Shown: positions 18,323 through 27,382 of the stretch, piece by piece
Layout: every line of letters begins with the position of its first letter
Position numbering within the stretch: position 1 is the stretch's first letter
Assembly (NCBI GenBank): GCA_965223165.1
Contig: CBDCVQ010000015.1
Span: forward strand, 69,149 to 133,148
Source: JABDMH01 sp965223165
GTDB taxonomy: Bacteria > Bacteroidota > Bacteroidia > Chitinophagales > Saprospiraceae
Length of the DNA stretch: 64,000 nt
Direction of reading: 5' to 3'
Notes under the pieces: generated by a model
Database searches by the model: none
Told to the model about the DNA's origin: nothing
Seen by the model: only the letters and a program-made list of their open reading frames with translations
Program-made: the position numbers and the translations under genes

Positions 18323-18841
18323 ATGAATTATCTAAAGAAGTTTCGCAACATTCGCACATTCCTCCTGGATGTGGACGGCGTATTGACCTCCGGGCACATC
18401 CTTCTGGATGCCCAGGGCAACATGCTGCGGAGCCTATCCGTACGAGATGGCTATGCCATGCGCGTAGCTGCCCGCCGGGGCTACCGCATCGCGATCATCA
18501 GTGGGGGCACCACGCCCGGAGGAATGAACCGCTTTAAGGAGCTCGGGCTCAAAGACATACACTTTGGCGTGCAGGACAAAGTGGCCGTGTACCAACAGCT
18601 CGTCGAGAAATATCAGTTGGACCCGGAGACGGTCCTTTACCTGGGGGACGATCTGCCGGACCTGGAGGTGATGCGATCGGTCGGTTTGCCATGCTGCCCC
18701 CGGGACGCTGTCGATGAGATCCGCGATCTCTCCCTCTACATCTCGCCTAAGGCAGGGGGTGAAGGCTGTGTCCGTGACGTCATCGAAAAAGTGCTCAAGT
18801 TGCGCGGCGACTGGCCCGGATACCCGACGATTTCGATCTGA
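18323..18841 (+). CDS. kdsC: KdsC-type HAD phosphatase (KDO 8-phosphate phosphatase)
   Basis: 172 residues, the compact cap-less C0 HAD fold that forms tetramers. Motif I FLLDVDGVLTSG (nucleophile and acid Asp), motif II IISGG, Lys in LGLKDIHFGVQDKV, and motif III LYLGDDLPDLEVM are all present. KdsC releases phosphate from KDO-8-phosphate in LPS inner-core synthesis. The order kdsC-ubiA-maf is familiar from Bacteroidota genomes. YrbI-like relatives acting on other sugar phosphates cannot be excluded. Confidence 0.92.
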   Translation: MNYLKKFRNIRTFLLDVDGVLTSGHILLDAQGNMLRSLSVRDGYAMRVAARRGYRIAIISGGTTPGGMNRFKELGLKDIHFGVQDKVAVYQQLVEKYQLDPETVLYLGDDLPDLEVMRSVGLPCCPRDAVDEIRDLSLYISPKAGGEGCVRDVIEKVLKLRGDWPGYPTISI

Positions 18842-18878
18842 CAAATCGTACTTTGGGGATGAGCTAGTCGGTGAGCTA

Positions 18879-19781
18879 TTGCATTTTCTCCATTTGATCC
18901 GATATCCGAATCTGCTGATCACCTTGGGTGTCCAGTGGCTTTGCTTTCAATACCTGCTGGTGCCGCTACTACCCTACCCGGTCCCCTTCCCCTTCGACCT
19001 CGCTACCTCCCTGCTTTTGATGGGTGCCACCATGGCCGCATTAGCTGGTGGCAATGTCATCAATGACCTGCATGATATCGAGGCGGACCGGATCAACAAA
19101 CCCGAGCGGCAACTGATCGGTCGACATATCAGTGTGCGGACAGGTTGGATAATCTATGGGGCCATGCTGATCGTCTCCGGCCTGTTGACCATCGCCTACT
19201 GGTGGCTAAATCCCGGTCTCACCGTGCCCTTGGTGGTTTGTGGTGCCTCTGTACTGCTGTGGATCTACGCCCGCTGGCTCAAGCAGCGACCCGTAGTGGG
19301 CAATCTCACCGTTGCCCTGCTTTGCGGCCTGGCCATATGGATGTTTCTCTTGGCTTTCCGACCGGCCTTAGAAGACGCGACCACCTATCCGGCCGCCCAT
19401 ACCTACTTTGTCCTATTTGCTTCCTTCGGGGTGCTGGCTACCTGGTACCGAGAAATGGTCAAAGACTGGCAAGATCGTCGCGGGGACGCTCAAGCAGGAC
19501 TCCGCACGCTCGCAGTGATACTACCCCAATCGGTCAATCGCCGGCTCCTTTTGCTGGTATTGGCCCTGCTGATGCTCCTGCTGCTAGGTAGTGGTGTGGT
19601 GCTAGCTCATCAGTTGGGCTTCCAAGGATTTCTCTACCTGGGGGGATTGGTACTAACCACAGCACTGCTGGCTGTAAGCACCTCCAGGGCAGAGACCAAG
19701 CACGATTTTGCCAGGCTGAGCTTCTGGACAAAGTTGTACTTCGTCCAGGGCATGCTTTATGTTATCTTTTGGCATGTCTAA
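18879..19781 (+). CDS. UbiA family prenyltransferase
   Basis: About 300 residues, an integral membrane protein with eight or so hydrophobic segments. The first Asp-rich prenyl-diphosphate motif is NVINDLHDIEADRINKPER (NDxxDxxxD type), and the second region is WYREMVKDWQDRRGDAQAG. Such enzymes transfer a polyprenyl group to an acceptor; Bacteroidota members in this position are often labelled geranylgeranylglycerol-phosphate transferase, but the acceptor is unproven. No ATG fits the family start. I favour the TTG at 18879, 38 bp after the kdsC stop; a longer frame back to 18714 overlaps kdsC and looks artificial. Confidence 0.85.
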   Translation: MHFLHLIRYPNLLITLGVQWLCFQYLLVPLLPYPVPFPFDLATSLLLMGATMAALAGGNVINDLHDIEADRINKPERQLIGRHISVRTGWIIYGAMLIVSGLLTIAYWWLNPGLTVPLVVCGASVLLWIYARWLKQRPVVGNLTVALLCGLAIWMFLLAFRPALEDATTYPAAHTYFVLFASFGVLATWYREMVKDWQDRRGDAQAGLRTLAVILPQSVNRRLLLLVLALLMLLLLGSGVVLAHQLGFQGFLYLGGLVLTTALLAVSTSRAETKHDFARLSFWTKLYFVQGMLYVIFWHV

Positions 19782-20361
19782 ACCTCCCGCCCTTTTGAGT
19801 CCACTGATGCTGGCCAGTGGGTCTCCTCGACGGAAAATGCTCTTGAGCGATGCCGGCTTTCGGGTGCGCGTCCATCCCGTGGATGTGGATGAATCCTTTG
19901 ATCGGAGCTTGCCCCTGCCTGAAGTGCCGACCTTTCTCTCCAGAAAGAAGGCCGATGCAGCCATGCCCTTTGCGCGTGTCGGCGAAATTGTGTTGGCCGC
20001 CGATAGCATTGTCACGATCAAGGGCGAGATTCTGGGCAAGCCCACGGACCGGGCAGATGCCGTGCGGATGCTGCGACAGTTGTCCGGCAAGCCGCATGAA
20101 GTCCTGACCGGGTGCACGATGCGAGGCGGAGGATGGGAGGAAACGTTTTTGACTCGGACGTGGGTACACCTGGACCCGCTCGACGACGCGGAGATCGACT
20201 ATTATATCGATGTGTTTGATCCACTGGACAAGGCAGGAGCATACGGCATTCAGGATTGGATTGGATGGTGCAAGGTGCGGCAGATCGAGGGATCCTACAC
20301 GAGCGTGATGGGGCTCCCCGTCGCAGAGGTGTATCAGGTGCTTCGTGACTGGCCTGCCTGA
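19774..20361 (+). CDS. maf: Maf-like nucleoside triphosphate pyrophosphatase
   Basis: 195 residues. Maf signatures are LASGSPRRKMLLSDAGF near the start, VLAADSIV (TDT-like site as ADS), LGKP...A..ML..LSGKPHEV, and C-terminal DKAGAYGIQDW and GSYTSVMGLP. It hydrolyses non-canonical or modified nucleotides to monophosphates. The start MSKPPALLSP overlaps the ubiA end by 8 bp (translational coupling); an ATG 15 bp upstream is also possible. Last gene of the fdx-iscX-kdsC-ubiA-maf run. Confidence 0.94.
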   Translation: MSKPPALLSPLMLASGSPRRKMLLSDAGFRVRVHPVDVDESFDRSLPLPEVPTFLSRKKADAAMPFARVGEIVLAADSIVTIKGEILGKPTDRADAVRMLRQLSGKPHEVLTGCTMRGGGWEETFLTRTWVHLDPLDDAEIDYYIDVFDPLDKAGAYGIQDWIGWCKVRQIEGSYTSVMGLPVAEVYQVLRDWPA

Positions 20362-20418
20362 CAAGTGGGCAATATGACGGATTGGCTTCGGTCGCGTGGC
20401 AAAAGAAAGCGCGACGGT

Positions 20419-21633
20419 CTATCCGGGCTGGAGTTTCACTTTCTTGCCGACAACGGAGAGGTTCTCCTCGACAAAGGTGGGTGTCCACAGATTCGAAATG
20501 ACCGCGGAGATATCTGCATTCTGGAGGGCCCAAAGATAGGCTTTGAGTGGAGCCTTGAGATCACCGGGTACGATGCGATTGACCTTGTCGATGCGCCATT
20601 GCGGGGTGGGTTGTAGGGCTTTGTGGTGGGTAGCGACAGACATAGCGACTTTCATGGCAATAATTCCCATGCCCATCTGTCGGTGCGCATAGCGAATGGC
20701 CTCCTCCAAATAGCCCCCATTGATGATGTTGTAAGCACACATGCAGACATCGTATTGGCCTGTGTCGGCCGCTGCCCGGAGGACTCCAGCCGGGTCATTG
20801 TGCGTGGAGACACCCAAGTACCGCACCTTGCCCGCCTGCTTTAGCGCGGCAAAGGTCTCGAAGATCTCCGGGATCTGTACCTCTTCAGGCGCATTGCCAC
20901 CGTGCGGACACATGAGAATATCAAAATAATCGGTACCGGTGCGTTTCAAGCTCTCTTCCACAGAAGTAATAATGGCCGTCCTAAATCCGGGATCGCCATC
21001 CACACGGTGCGCATAGTCAGGGGCCATTGCATTGGCTAGATAGCTGGGATCCATGGATCGCTCTTGGCCTGGCCAATAGGTGTAGTAGTAGCCAGGTTTG
21101 TCCACTCCCCGCTCGGCACGCATAGCCTTTGCCCGCTCCATGACGGCCCGCTGCTTGTCTGCGGGCAGACCGTCAAAGATGGCTCGGTAGAGGCGATTAC
21201 GTACGCCATTGTAGCCGCTCACCTTGGTGGTCATGAAGACCTTGGCTCGTTTGGCAGGGGTATCGATGATCCGACCGTAGGCACGCTCAGTATCACCCCG
21301 ATTGTAGGCAGGCGCCATATCCAGGTAGTTCAAGCCTTTTTCGATGGCAAGCTCCGTCGGACGCGTGTTGTCCAACTTGACCGGATCGCCCCCGTTGACC
21401 ACTTCTGATATCATCATGCCGGTGCGTCCCAGCATGCGATAGTGCATGCCGTCCTGCCGATTGCGCCACTCGGGCTGAATGTCCGTTTTCCAGGCAAACT
21501 CTTCCGGGTGGTTTTCACTACGGTCACCGACCAGGGGTGCGGAGAGTCCCCCTAGCGAGGCGGCGGACGTAACGGAAAGAAAGTCCCGTCGGCTGAGCTG
21601 ATTATCTGGTTTTTCCTTGGATCCCTTCTTCAT
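20419..21633 (-). CDS. TAT-exported aldo/keto reductase
   Basis: About 404 residues. The N-terminus has a twin-arginine signal (LSRRDFLSVTSAASLGG), so the enzyme is probably exported folded with its cofactor. The aldo/keto reductase barrel follows: LDMAPAYNRGDTE (Asp/Tyr), MTTKVSG (Lys), ILMCPHGG (His region), and LGVSTHNDPAGVLRAA. Relatives of this exported type are common in Bacteroidota and Planctomycetota; the substrate is unknown. The ATG at 21648 adds five residues. Convergent with maf (57 bp apart). Confidence 0.88.
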   Translation of the reverse strand: MKKGSKEKPDNQLSRRDFLSVTSAASLGGLSAPLVGDRSENHPEEFAWKTDIQPEWRNRQDGMHYRMLGRTGMMISEVVNGGDPVKLDNTRPTELAIEKGLNYLDMAPAYNRGDTERAYGRIIDTPAKRAKVFMTTKVSGYNGVRNRLYRAIFDGLPADKQRAVMERAKAMRAERGVDKPGYYYTYWPGQERSMDPSYLANAMAPDYAHRVDGDPGFRTAIITSVEESLKRTGTDYFDILMCPHGGNAPEEVQIPEIFETFAALKQAGKVRYLGVSTHNDPAGVLRAAADTGQYDVCMCAYNIINGGYLEEAIRYAHRQMGMGIIAMKVAMSVATHHKALQPTPQWRIDKVNRIVPGDLKAPLKAYLWALQNADISAVISNLWTPTFVEENLSVVGKKVKLQPG

Positions 21634-21890
21634 AATGCGGATCGCCACGGACGGGCTTGGTTCTAAGATACGACTAAATATGGTGGTCGGATAAAAGCTG
21701 CGCTTGACATATCGGGCAGGGGAGGTCCAGGTGGGTCCATAGCGGGGTTATCATGCAAGAGGAGATCTGGGATGGAGATGTTGCCGGACGTTGGCGCAAT
21801 TCAGGCGGCCATCATACGCAGGAGATGGGAGCCCCCTAGGCTATCGTACGTGGAGTGGCTTGCATGGCAAACCAGAGACTGGGTGTCCGG

Positions 21891-22271
21891 CTATCGATGG
21901 GGTACCGCTACCTCTGCCGATAATTCTACCAGGAGTCCGTAGTGCAGGTCGCGAGTAGGCACCACGGCCCTTGCCGGCTTGTGATCCCCGAAGAAGCTGG
22001 TGTAGACCGCATTAATCCGGTCCCAGAGGGCAATGTCGCTGACGTAGATCGTGACCCGGATTACATGGGATCGGCTCGCTCCGGCTGCCCGGGCAATGGC
22101 TTCCATATTCTCTAGCACTTGCTGCATCTGCACTTCGATGGGCCCGTTTACTTTGTTACCTGCGGGATCAATGGGCAATTGCCCGGAGATGTAAAGCACT
22201 CCCTGGTGCTCGATGGCCTGGCTGTAGTGTCCTGCCGGCGTAGGAGCTTTGTCCGTCTGTATGATTTTCAT
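21891..22271 (-). CDS. ridA: RidA family (YjgF/YER057c/UK114) protein
   Basis: 126 residues with RidA hallmarks: N-terminal TDKAPTPAGHYSQAI, SGQLPIDPAG, NMEAIARAAGAS...VIRVTIYVSD, and the Arg/Glu site in ARAVVPTRDLHYGLLVELSAEVAV (Arg for substrate carboxylate, ELSA(E)). RidA deaminates reactive enamine/imine intermediates formed by PLP enzymes. Start ATGA overlaps the end of the prmA frame (TGA), showing translational coupling. Confidence 0.93.
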   Translation of the reverse strand: MKIIQTDKAPTPAGHYSQAIEHQGVLYISGQLPIDPAGNKVNGPIEVQMQQVLENMEAIARAAGASRSHVIRVTIYVSDIALWDRINAVYTSFFGDHKPARAVVPTRDLHYGLLVELSAEVAVPHR

Positions 22272-23129
22272 GACTTGATTTCTTCGTTCTTGCCATATGA
22301 AAAGTGTAAAGCGATCCAGTCACCCTCCGTGACCGTCCGTGGGCCACTGCCTCCCAGCCTCGCAGCCTCAGCCACAATACCTCGCTCGTCTCCAACCATC
22401 ACCCCCCCGAGCACCAAGTCCCCTTGGCCTTTCAGCGATTGGACCATATCAGTCAGGTGCTCCAAGATGACATTGCGCGTGATATTGGCCAACACTACAT
22501 CATATGTTTGCGCGTCAGGTGAAATCCCGTCACCCTTTTATACCATGTACTTTTTGAGCATTGTTGAGGGTCAAGTTTTCCTGCAGGTTTTCGACCGCTG
22601 CCCCATCCTTCTCGATCGCCACTACCTCAGCCGCGCCCATTTTTTCTGTCAGGATTGCCAGCACCCCCGTGCCTGCACCAAAGTCCAACACACGTTTCTC
22701 ACGAAGATCCAGCCCCTTCATCAGCCGGATCATCAGTCGGGTTGATTCGTGATGGCCGGTACCAAAAGCCATCTGCGGGCGGATGATCACCTCGTATGGC
22801 ATGTCATTTCTGCGGGGATGAAAGGGAGCCCTTATCTGGCAGAAGCCGTCTACTCGCACCTCCGCAAACGAGGCCTCCCAGAGGGCATTCCAGTTCTGGC
22901 TCCGGGCATGCTCCCGGCCCACGAGCACCGGAAATCTCGCTTGCAGCTCCTCCAGTTGGCATTCTAGTTGGTCATTCCACGCATCCGCAGCGAGTCCTGT
23001 GGACCAGCCTTCGTCCAACTCTTCGAAGGCGCTAAATGGGAAATTGCTTAGCAGGCCCAGCAATGCATCCTTGTACTCGGGGGCGGTGGTAAAAGTAAAG
23101 CGGAGGTCGGTCTGTCTGCGGTCGGGCAA
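22268..23129 (-). pseudogene. prmA: Ribosomal protein L11 methyltransferase (PrmA), single-base frameshift
   Basis: The gene is read in two frames. The first (22530-23129) has the PrmA N-terminal domain (FTFTTAPEYKDALLGLLSNFPFSAFEE), WEASFAEV, PQMAFGTGHHESTRLMI and the SAM motif VLDFGAGTGVLAIL. It stops at TGA (22530). Continuing in the +1 frame restores G-D-G-I-S-P-D-A-Q-T-Y-D-V-V-L-A-N-I, the family's DVVLANI motif, then NVILEHL to the C-terminus. The break is at a run read as AAAAGGG on the minus strand (22533-22539). Removing one base repairs it, so a consensus error is likely; real decay or recoding is possible. PrmA trimethylates L11. Confidence 0.88.
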
Positions 23130-23167
23130 TGTGGATAACTCTTAGAATGAGCAAACTTACTTATTAC

Positions 23168-23175
23168 TATTTTTG
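23168..23175 (+). promoter_or_regulatory. Putative -7 element for folD
   Basis: TATTTTTG matches the Bacteroidota -7 consensus TAnnTTTG and lies 23 nt before the GTG start of folD. No clear TTG -33 box is present upstream. Confidence 0.4.
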
Positions 23176-23198
23176 GTCGCTAATAAAATAGTCTGCCT

Positions 23199-24080
23199 GT
23201 GGAAATCTTGGATGGCAAAGCACTCGCCGAAAAGATCAAGGAAGAAATCGCTGCGGAGGTTGCCCAGATAAAGGAGGAAGGAGGCAACGTACCTCATCTC
23301 GCCGCAGTCTTGGTGGGTGACGATCCAGCCAGCCAGTCCTATGTACGCAGTAAGGTCAACTCATGTTACAAAATTGGCTTTGAGTCGACCCTGATCAAAA
23401 AGGACGACAGCATCAGTGAAGAGGAGCTTTTAGAGATTGTGCAGGATCTCAACGAGAATGAGGACATCGATGGGTTTATCGTCCAACTGCCTTTGCCCAA
23501 GCACATTGATGAGTTGAAGGTGACCTTGGCCATCGATCCCAAAAAAGATGTCGATGGCTTTCATCCCATCAATGTGGGGCGAATGACCCAGGGACTACCC
23601 AGCTACCTGCCGGCGACGCCTTACGGTATCATGCAGATTCTCGAGCGATATAAGATTGAGACTTCAGGAAAACACTGTGTGGTCGTGGGTCGATCGAACA
23701 TTGTTGGTACGCCGATCAGTATCTTGCTTTCGCGCAAGGCCTACCCTGGCAATTGCACAGTCACGCTGGCGCACAGTCGCACAGCAGATCTGGCGGCCGA
23801 AGTGCGTCGGGCCGATATCATCATTGCCGCCATTGGCATCCCCCAATTTATCACCGGCGACATGGTAAAAGAAGGCGCGGTGGTCATTGATGTCGGGATC
23901 AATCGCGTGGATGACGATACAAGAAAGCGGGGCTATCGACTGGTGGGTGACGTAGACTTTGACGAGGTGGCCAGCAAATGCAGCTTTATCACACCGGTAC
24001 CCGGCGGGGTGGGGCCCATGACGGTGACGTCACTCCTGCTGAATACATTAAAAGCATCCCAGGACCAGGTATATTCATAA
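23199..24080 (+). CDS. folD: Bifunctional methylenetetrahydrofolate dehydrogenase/cyclohydrolase FolD
   Basis: 293 residues, normal length. The catalytic Tyr and Lys are in SYVRSKVNSCYKIG (YxxxK). VQLPLPKH, DPKKDVDGFHPINVGRM and the NADP-binding GRSNIVGTPISILL are intact, with the C-terminal TPVPGGVGPMTVTSLL. It makes 10-formyl-THF from methylene-THF for purine and fMet synthesis. The start is GTG, giving MEILDGKALAEKIKEEI, the family N-terminus. Single-gene unit, divergent from prmA. Confidence 0.96.
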   Translation: MEILDGKALAEKIKEEIAAEVAQIKEEGGNVPHLAAVLVGDDPASQSYVRSKVNSCYKIGFESTLIKKDDSISEEELLEIVQDLNENEDIDGFIVQLPLPKHIDELKVTLAIDPKKDVDGFHPINVGRMTQGLPSYLPATPYGIMQILERYKIETSGKHCVVVGRSNIVGTPISILLSRKAYPGNCTVTLAHSRTADLAAEVRRADIIIAAIGIPQFITGDMVKEGAVVIDVGINRVDDDTRKRGYRLVGDVDFDEVASKCSFITPVPGGVGPMTVTSLLLNTLKASQDQVYS

Positions 24081-24085
24081 GAAAA

Positions 24086-24103
24086 CCCCCGCCGAAGCGA
24101 GGG
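24086..24103 (+). terminator. Weak hairpin after folD
   Basis: CCCCCGC and GCGAGGG flank a CGAA loop just 6 bp after the folD stop, forming a 7-bp stem with one C:A mismatch. There is no clear U-tract, so this is at best a weak intrinsic terminator. Confidence 0.35.
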
Positions 24104-24270
24104 TCGATCAAATCTCTATGGTTTTCTAAGTAACACTTCGGGTCTCACATTGAGGACTAAAGTGCTTCATTCCCGAGTAAGATACAGGGAATCAAAGGAT
24201 TTAACAAGCACCGTCAAAAATATGAAGCATAGTCGAGACGAAACTATGGCGAACATCTAGAACCGATCGC

Positions 24271-26544
24271 ATGCCACGAAACTCACCTCTACTATTAATT
24301 GCTAGTGCATGGCTCCTCCTGCCCATGATCGCACTGGGCCAGACGAATCCCGGTCGATTTGCCCAACCCGACATTCATCTGACCAAGACGAGCGAAAAGA
24401 TAGTGCTGGATGGCGTGCTGGACGAAGCCGCCTGGCAATCCGGACGTCCCGCGGAGCACTTCTGGCAGCAGTTTCCTATCGACACCAATCGCGGCGAGCA
24501 CCAGACCAAGATCTACATGACCTATGACGATCAAAATCTATATGTGGCCACGGTGTGCTACACCACAGCAGGCGAGGACTACGTGATTCCATCGCTCAAG
24601 CGGGACTACAACTTCTCCGGCAACGATAATATCAGCATCCTTTTTGATACCTACAGCGATGGTAACAATGCCTTCCTCTTTGGCATGAACCCCTATGGCG
24701 TGCGCAGAGAGGCACTGATCTCCAATGGCGGACGTGCACGGGGTGACTTTGCCGATTCGTGGGACAATCGCTGGCGGGGCCAGTCAAAGATCTACGACGA
24801 CCACTGGATTGCGGAGTTTGAGATCCCCTTTAAGACCATTCGGTTTAAGGAGGGCTCCCAGCGCTGGCGATTTAACAGCTACCGCTACGACACCCAGACC
24901 AACGAAATCACGACGTGGACACAAATACCTCAAAATCAGATCATCATGGATCTTGGCTTCATGGGAAACATGATCTGGGACCAACCCCTCAAGAAGCCCG
25001 GCACCAACATCTCGGTGATCCCCTACACCAGGGCAGGCACGTTTCGCGACTTTGAGGACCCATCGGAGAAGGGTCACCGCTTTGATGGCGGTCTGGGAGG
25101 CGACGCCAAAATCGGTTTGTCGGCGGGGCTGAATCTAGACCTGACAATCAATCCCGACTTTTCCCAGGTGGAAGTAGACGATCAGGTGACCAACCTGGAT
25201 CGCTTTGAGATCCGATTGCCGGAAAAACGGCAATTTTTTCTCGAAAACGCAGACTTGTTTAGCTCCTTTGGCGGTCGTCGCACCAACCCATTCTTTACTC
25301 GCCGCATCGGTGTGGCCATCGATACTTCGACGGGACAGAACGTACAGAACAAGATACACTACGGCGCGCGTCTCAGCGGCAAGCTTAACGAGAATCTGCG
25401 GGTGGGTCTGATCAATATGCAGGCAGCCAAGCAGGAGGAAAACGGTCTCCCCGCCTTTAACTATACCGTTGCCGCCTTGCAGCACCGGGTCTTTAGCCGA
25501 TCTAACATCTCCGCCATCTTCGTCAACAAGCAGTCGACCAATGCAGCGGATTCCAACGGTGGCGACTACAATCAATACAACCGGGTGCTGGGGTTGGAAT
25601 ACCGGCTAGCCACCCCGGATAGTCGATGGACGGGCAAGGCATTCTATCATCAGGTGTTTAGCCCCCGGGTGGTCGATCACAAGTATAGCCACAGTGTGCA
25701 GTTGGAGTACAAAGTGCCCCGGTATCGGCTCGAATTGGCCCAACTTTTTGTCGGCCAGGGCTTTGATGCCGAAGTGGGCTTCATCCCTCGACGTGACTAT
25801 CATTTGTTTAGTCCCGAAATCCAACTCTACTTCTACCCCAAGTCCAAATTGATCAATAATCACAATGTGACCGTGGACTATCGACAAATTTATAAGGTGG
25901 GCAGGGACGGCAATACCCTACTCGACAGCTATGACCTGTCCGATCGACAGTTAGAGATGATGTGGGATTTCGATTTCACGGATCGGTCACAGGGAGCGAT
26001 TGCCGTAACCTACAACTACATTTACCTACTCAACGACTTTGATCCGACCCGCTCCCAAGCCGACGGCATTTTTCTCCCCGCGGGGACCGATCACACTTTC
26101 ACCGAGTTCAGTTTCGGGTATAGGTCGGACAGTCGAAAACTCTTTTCCTACCAGCTCAAACCGACCCTCGGCCAGTTTTACAGCGGTTGGCGCTATGGCC
26201 TGGAAGGCGAATTAATGTTTCGCTACCAGCCCTTTGGCTTTGTATCGCTCAATTATGCGGTCAATCACCTGCGCTTGGACGATCCATTTCAGCCGGCCAC
26301 CATCTGGCTGGTCGGGCCTCGCATCGATTTGACCTTTTCTCGCAAGGTGTTTTGGACCACGTTCATCCAATACAACAGTCAATTTGACAACCTCAATATC
26401 AATACGCGATTTCAGTGGCGATTTCAGCCGGTCTCAGACTTCTTTCTGGTGTATACCGACAACTATCTGTTTGATCCCTTCAGTGACTTCACCGCTCGCA
26501 ATCGGGCCCTGGTGGCTAAGTTTACTTATTGGCTCAATCTCTAA
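24271..26544 (+). CDS. DUF5916 outer-membrane protein with N-terminal CBM9-like domain
   Basis: 757 residues with a signal peptide ending ALGQ (about residue 24). Residues ~35-240 form a DOMON/CBM9-like domain (IVLDGVLDEAAWQ, TYDDQNLYVATVCYT, NISILFDTYSDGNNAFLFGMNPYGVRRE), followed by the DUF5916 region (FEIPFKTIRF...WRFNSYR, LNLDLTINPDFSQVEVDDQVTNLDRFE, LPEKRQFFLEN). The rest is alternating strands typical of an outer-membrane barrel ending with an aromatic strand (FTYWLNL). Function unknown; the binding domain suggests recognition of a surface carbohydrate or small ligand. Confidence 0.9.
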   Translation: MPRNSPLLLIASAWLLLPMIALGQTNPGRFAQPDIHLTKTSEKIVLDGVLDEAAWQSGRPAEHFWQQFPIDTNRGEHQTKIYMTYDDQNLYVATVCYTTAGEDYVIPSLKRDYNFSGNDNISILFDTYSDGNNAFLFGMNPYGVRREALISNGGRARGDFADSWDNRWRGQSKIYDDHWIAEFEIPFKTIRFKEGSQRWRFNSYRYDTQTNEITTWTQIPQNQIIMDLGFMGNMIWDQPLKKPGTNISVIPYTRAGTFRDFEDPSEKGHRFDGGLGGDAKIGLSAGLNLDLTINPDFSQVEVDDQVTNLDRFEIRLPEKRQFFLENADLFSSFGGRRTNPFFTRRIGVAIDTSTGQNVQNKIHYGARLSGKLNENLRVGLINMQAAKQEENGLPAFNYTVAALQHRVFSRSNISAIFVNKQSTNAADSNGGDYNQYNRVLGLEYRLATPDSRWTGKAFYHQVFSPRVVDHKYSHSVQLEYKVPRYRLELAQLFVGQGFDAEVGFIPRRDYHLFSPEIQLYFYPKSKLINNHNVTVDYRQIYKVGRDGNTLLDSYDLSDRQLEMMWDFDFTDRSQGAIAVTYNYIYLLNDFDPTRSQADGIFLPAGTDHTFTEFSFGYRSDSRKLFSYQLKPTLGQFYSGWRYGLEGELMFRYQPFGFVSLNYAVNHLRLDDPFQPATIWLVGPRIDLTFSRKVFWTTFIQYNSQFDNLNINTRFQWRFQPVSDFFLVYTDNYLFDPFSDFTARNRALVAKFTYWLNL

Positions 26545-26546
26545 TG

Positions 26547-26659
26547 TTTCGTTTGATATATAAGTGTACGATCTGGCTGCACCATTTTGCGCCCGATCGA
26601 AGAAGCCCAATTGCGCATAGCCTCTGCCATGTAAGGCTTTGGAATGATGAAGAGCAGCA
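26547..26659 (+). repeat. Dispersed repeat family 2, copy 1
   Basis: A ~113-bp non-coding segment that aligns with 60689-60800. Shared blocks include TTTGATA-ATAAGT, ACGA-CTGG-TG, TTTG-GCC, GCGCAT-GCC and GAAGAGCAG. In both places it directly abuts a right-hand end of the CTAG-family element. Confidence 0.55.
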
Positions 26660-26660
26660 A

Positions 26661-26688
26661 TCAACCTATCGAATGCGAAACTCTACTA
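26661..26688 (+). mobile_element. Solo right end of the CTAG-family MITE
   Basis: 28 bp, TCAACCTATCGAATGCGAAA then CTCTACTA, matching the right terminus of the full elements with two or three changes. No body or left end is attached, so this is a relic or deletion product. Confidence 0.6.
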
Positions 26689-26773
26689 TGTCCCTTGACC
26701 AAACAATATTTGGCCCAATAAATACATTTATTAGCATAAACTAAATAGCAGCAAAATGATCTTAGTAGAGAGA

Positions 26774-27100
26774 ATGAAATCGATCCTTGGTTTGGCTTGC
26801 CTCGTAGTCTGCCTGGCTTGCGGTAGCTCTACCTCCGAAGCGGACGGCGAAGCATCAGCCGAACAAGCTGTGGAAACCACAGATAAACAAGGTATCGAAT
26901 ACACCAGCGCATACGTTTGCCCCATGCACTGCAAAGGTAGCGGCAGCGACGAAGCGGGAAACTGCCCGGTCTGCAAAATGGCGTACGTCGCTAACGTCGA
27001 AGAAACGCAACATGGCCACGACCATGGGCATGACCACGATCACGATCATGGAGATCATTCACATGATCACGATGACGACGATCACGGGCACAATCATTGA
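26774..27100 (+). CDS. Heavy-metal-binding lipoprotein with His/Asp-rich tail
   Basis: 108 residues from MKSILGLACLVVCLACG; an ATG six codons upstream is the alternative. The signal peptide ends in a lipobox (CLAC). After a Ser/Glu/Ala linker comes a heavy-metal-binding-domain motif, YVCPMHCKGSGS...GNCPVCKMAYV: a CPMH pair plus CPVCKM, as in the HMBD of copper/zinc efflux adaptors. The last ~33 residues are nearly all His and Asp (HGHDHGHDHDHDHGDHSHDH pattern). It probably buffers or delivers Zn/Cu/Ni at the cell surface or periplasm. No efflux genes are adjacent. Confidence 0.85.
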   Translation: MKSILGLACLVVCLACGSSTSEADGEASAEQAVETTDKQGIEYTSAYVCPMHCKGSGSDEAGNCPVCKMAYVANVEETQHGHDHGHDHDHDHGDHSHDHDDDDHGHNH

Positions 27101-27149
27101 CCAACTAGTGCATTCCCATACAGAAAAAGTTAAATGACCGCGGACCAGG

Positions 27150-27380
27150 CTAGTAGAGTTTCGCATTAAATCTTGTAGCTAATGCTAATGTCTTTGGTCC
27201 GCATACTTCGTTGCAAAGCCTCGCCATAGCTACGGCTATGTCTAGCCACCCACCCGCTTTCGCGGTTCCCTGACTTCTCGCATTGTCATGCTCGACTCTA
27301 CGAGATCGTTCGGTCATGCCTCGTCTGCCAACAAAATCCTATTAGAATTATTCAACATATCTAATGCGAAACTCTACTAG
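27150..27380 (+). mobile_element. MITE-like element, copy C (best-preserved CTAG family copy)
   Basis: 231 bp bounded by a perfect 19-bp inverted repeat, CTAGTAGAGTTTCGCATTA and its complement. Internal hairpins include CATAGC-TACG-GCTATG and CCCGC-TTTC-GCGG(T). There is no open frame. It ends 3 bp from the TGA stop of the metalloprotease gene. Confidence 0.82.
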
Positions 27381-27382
27381 GT

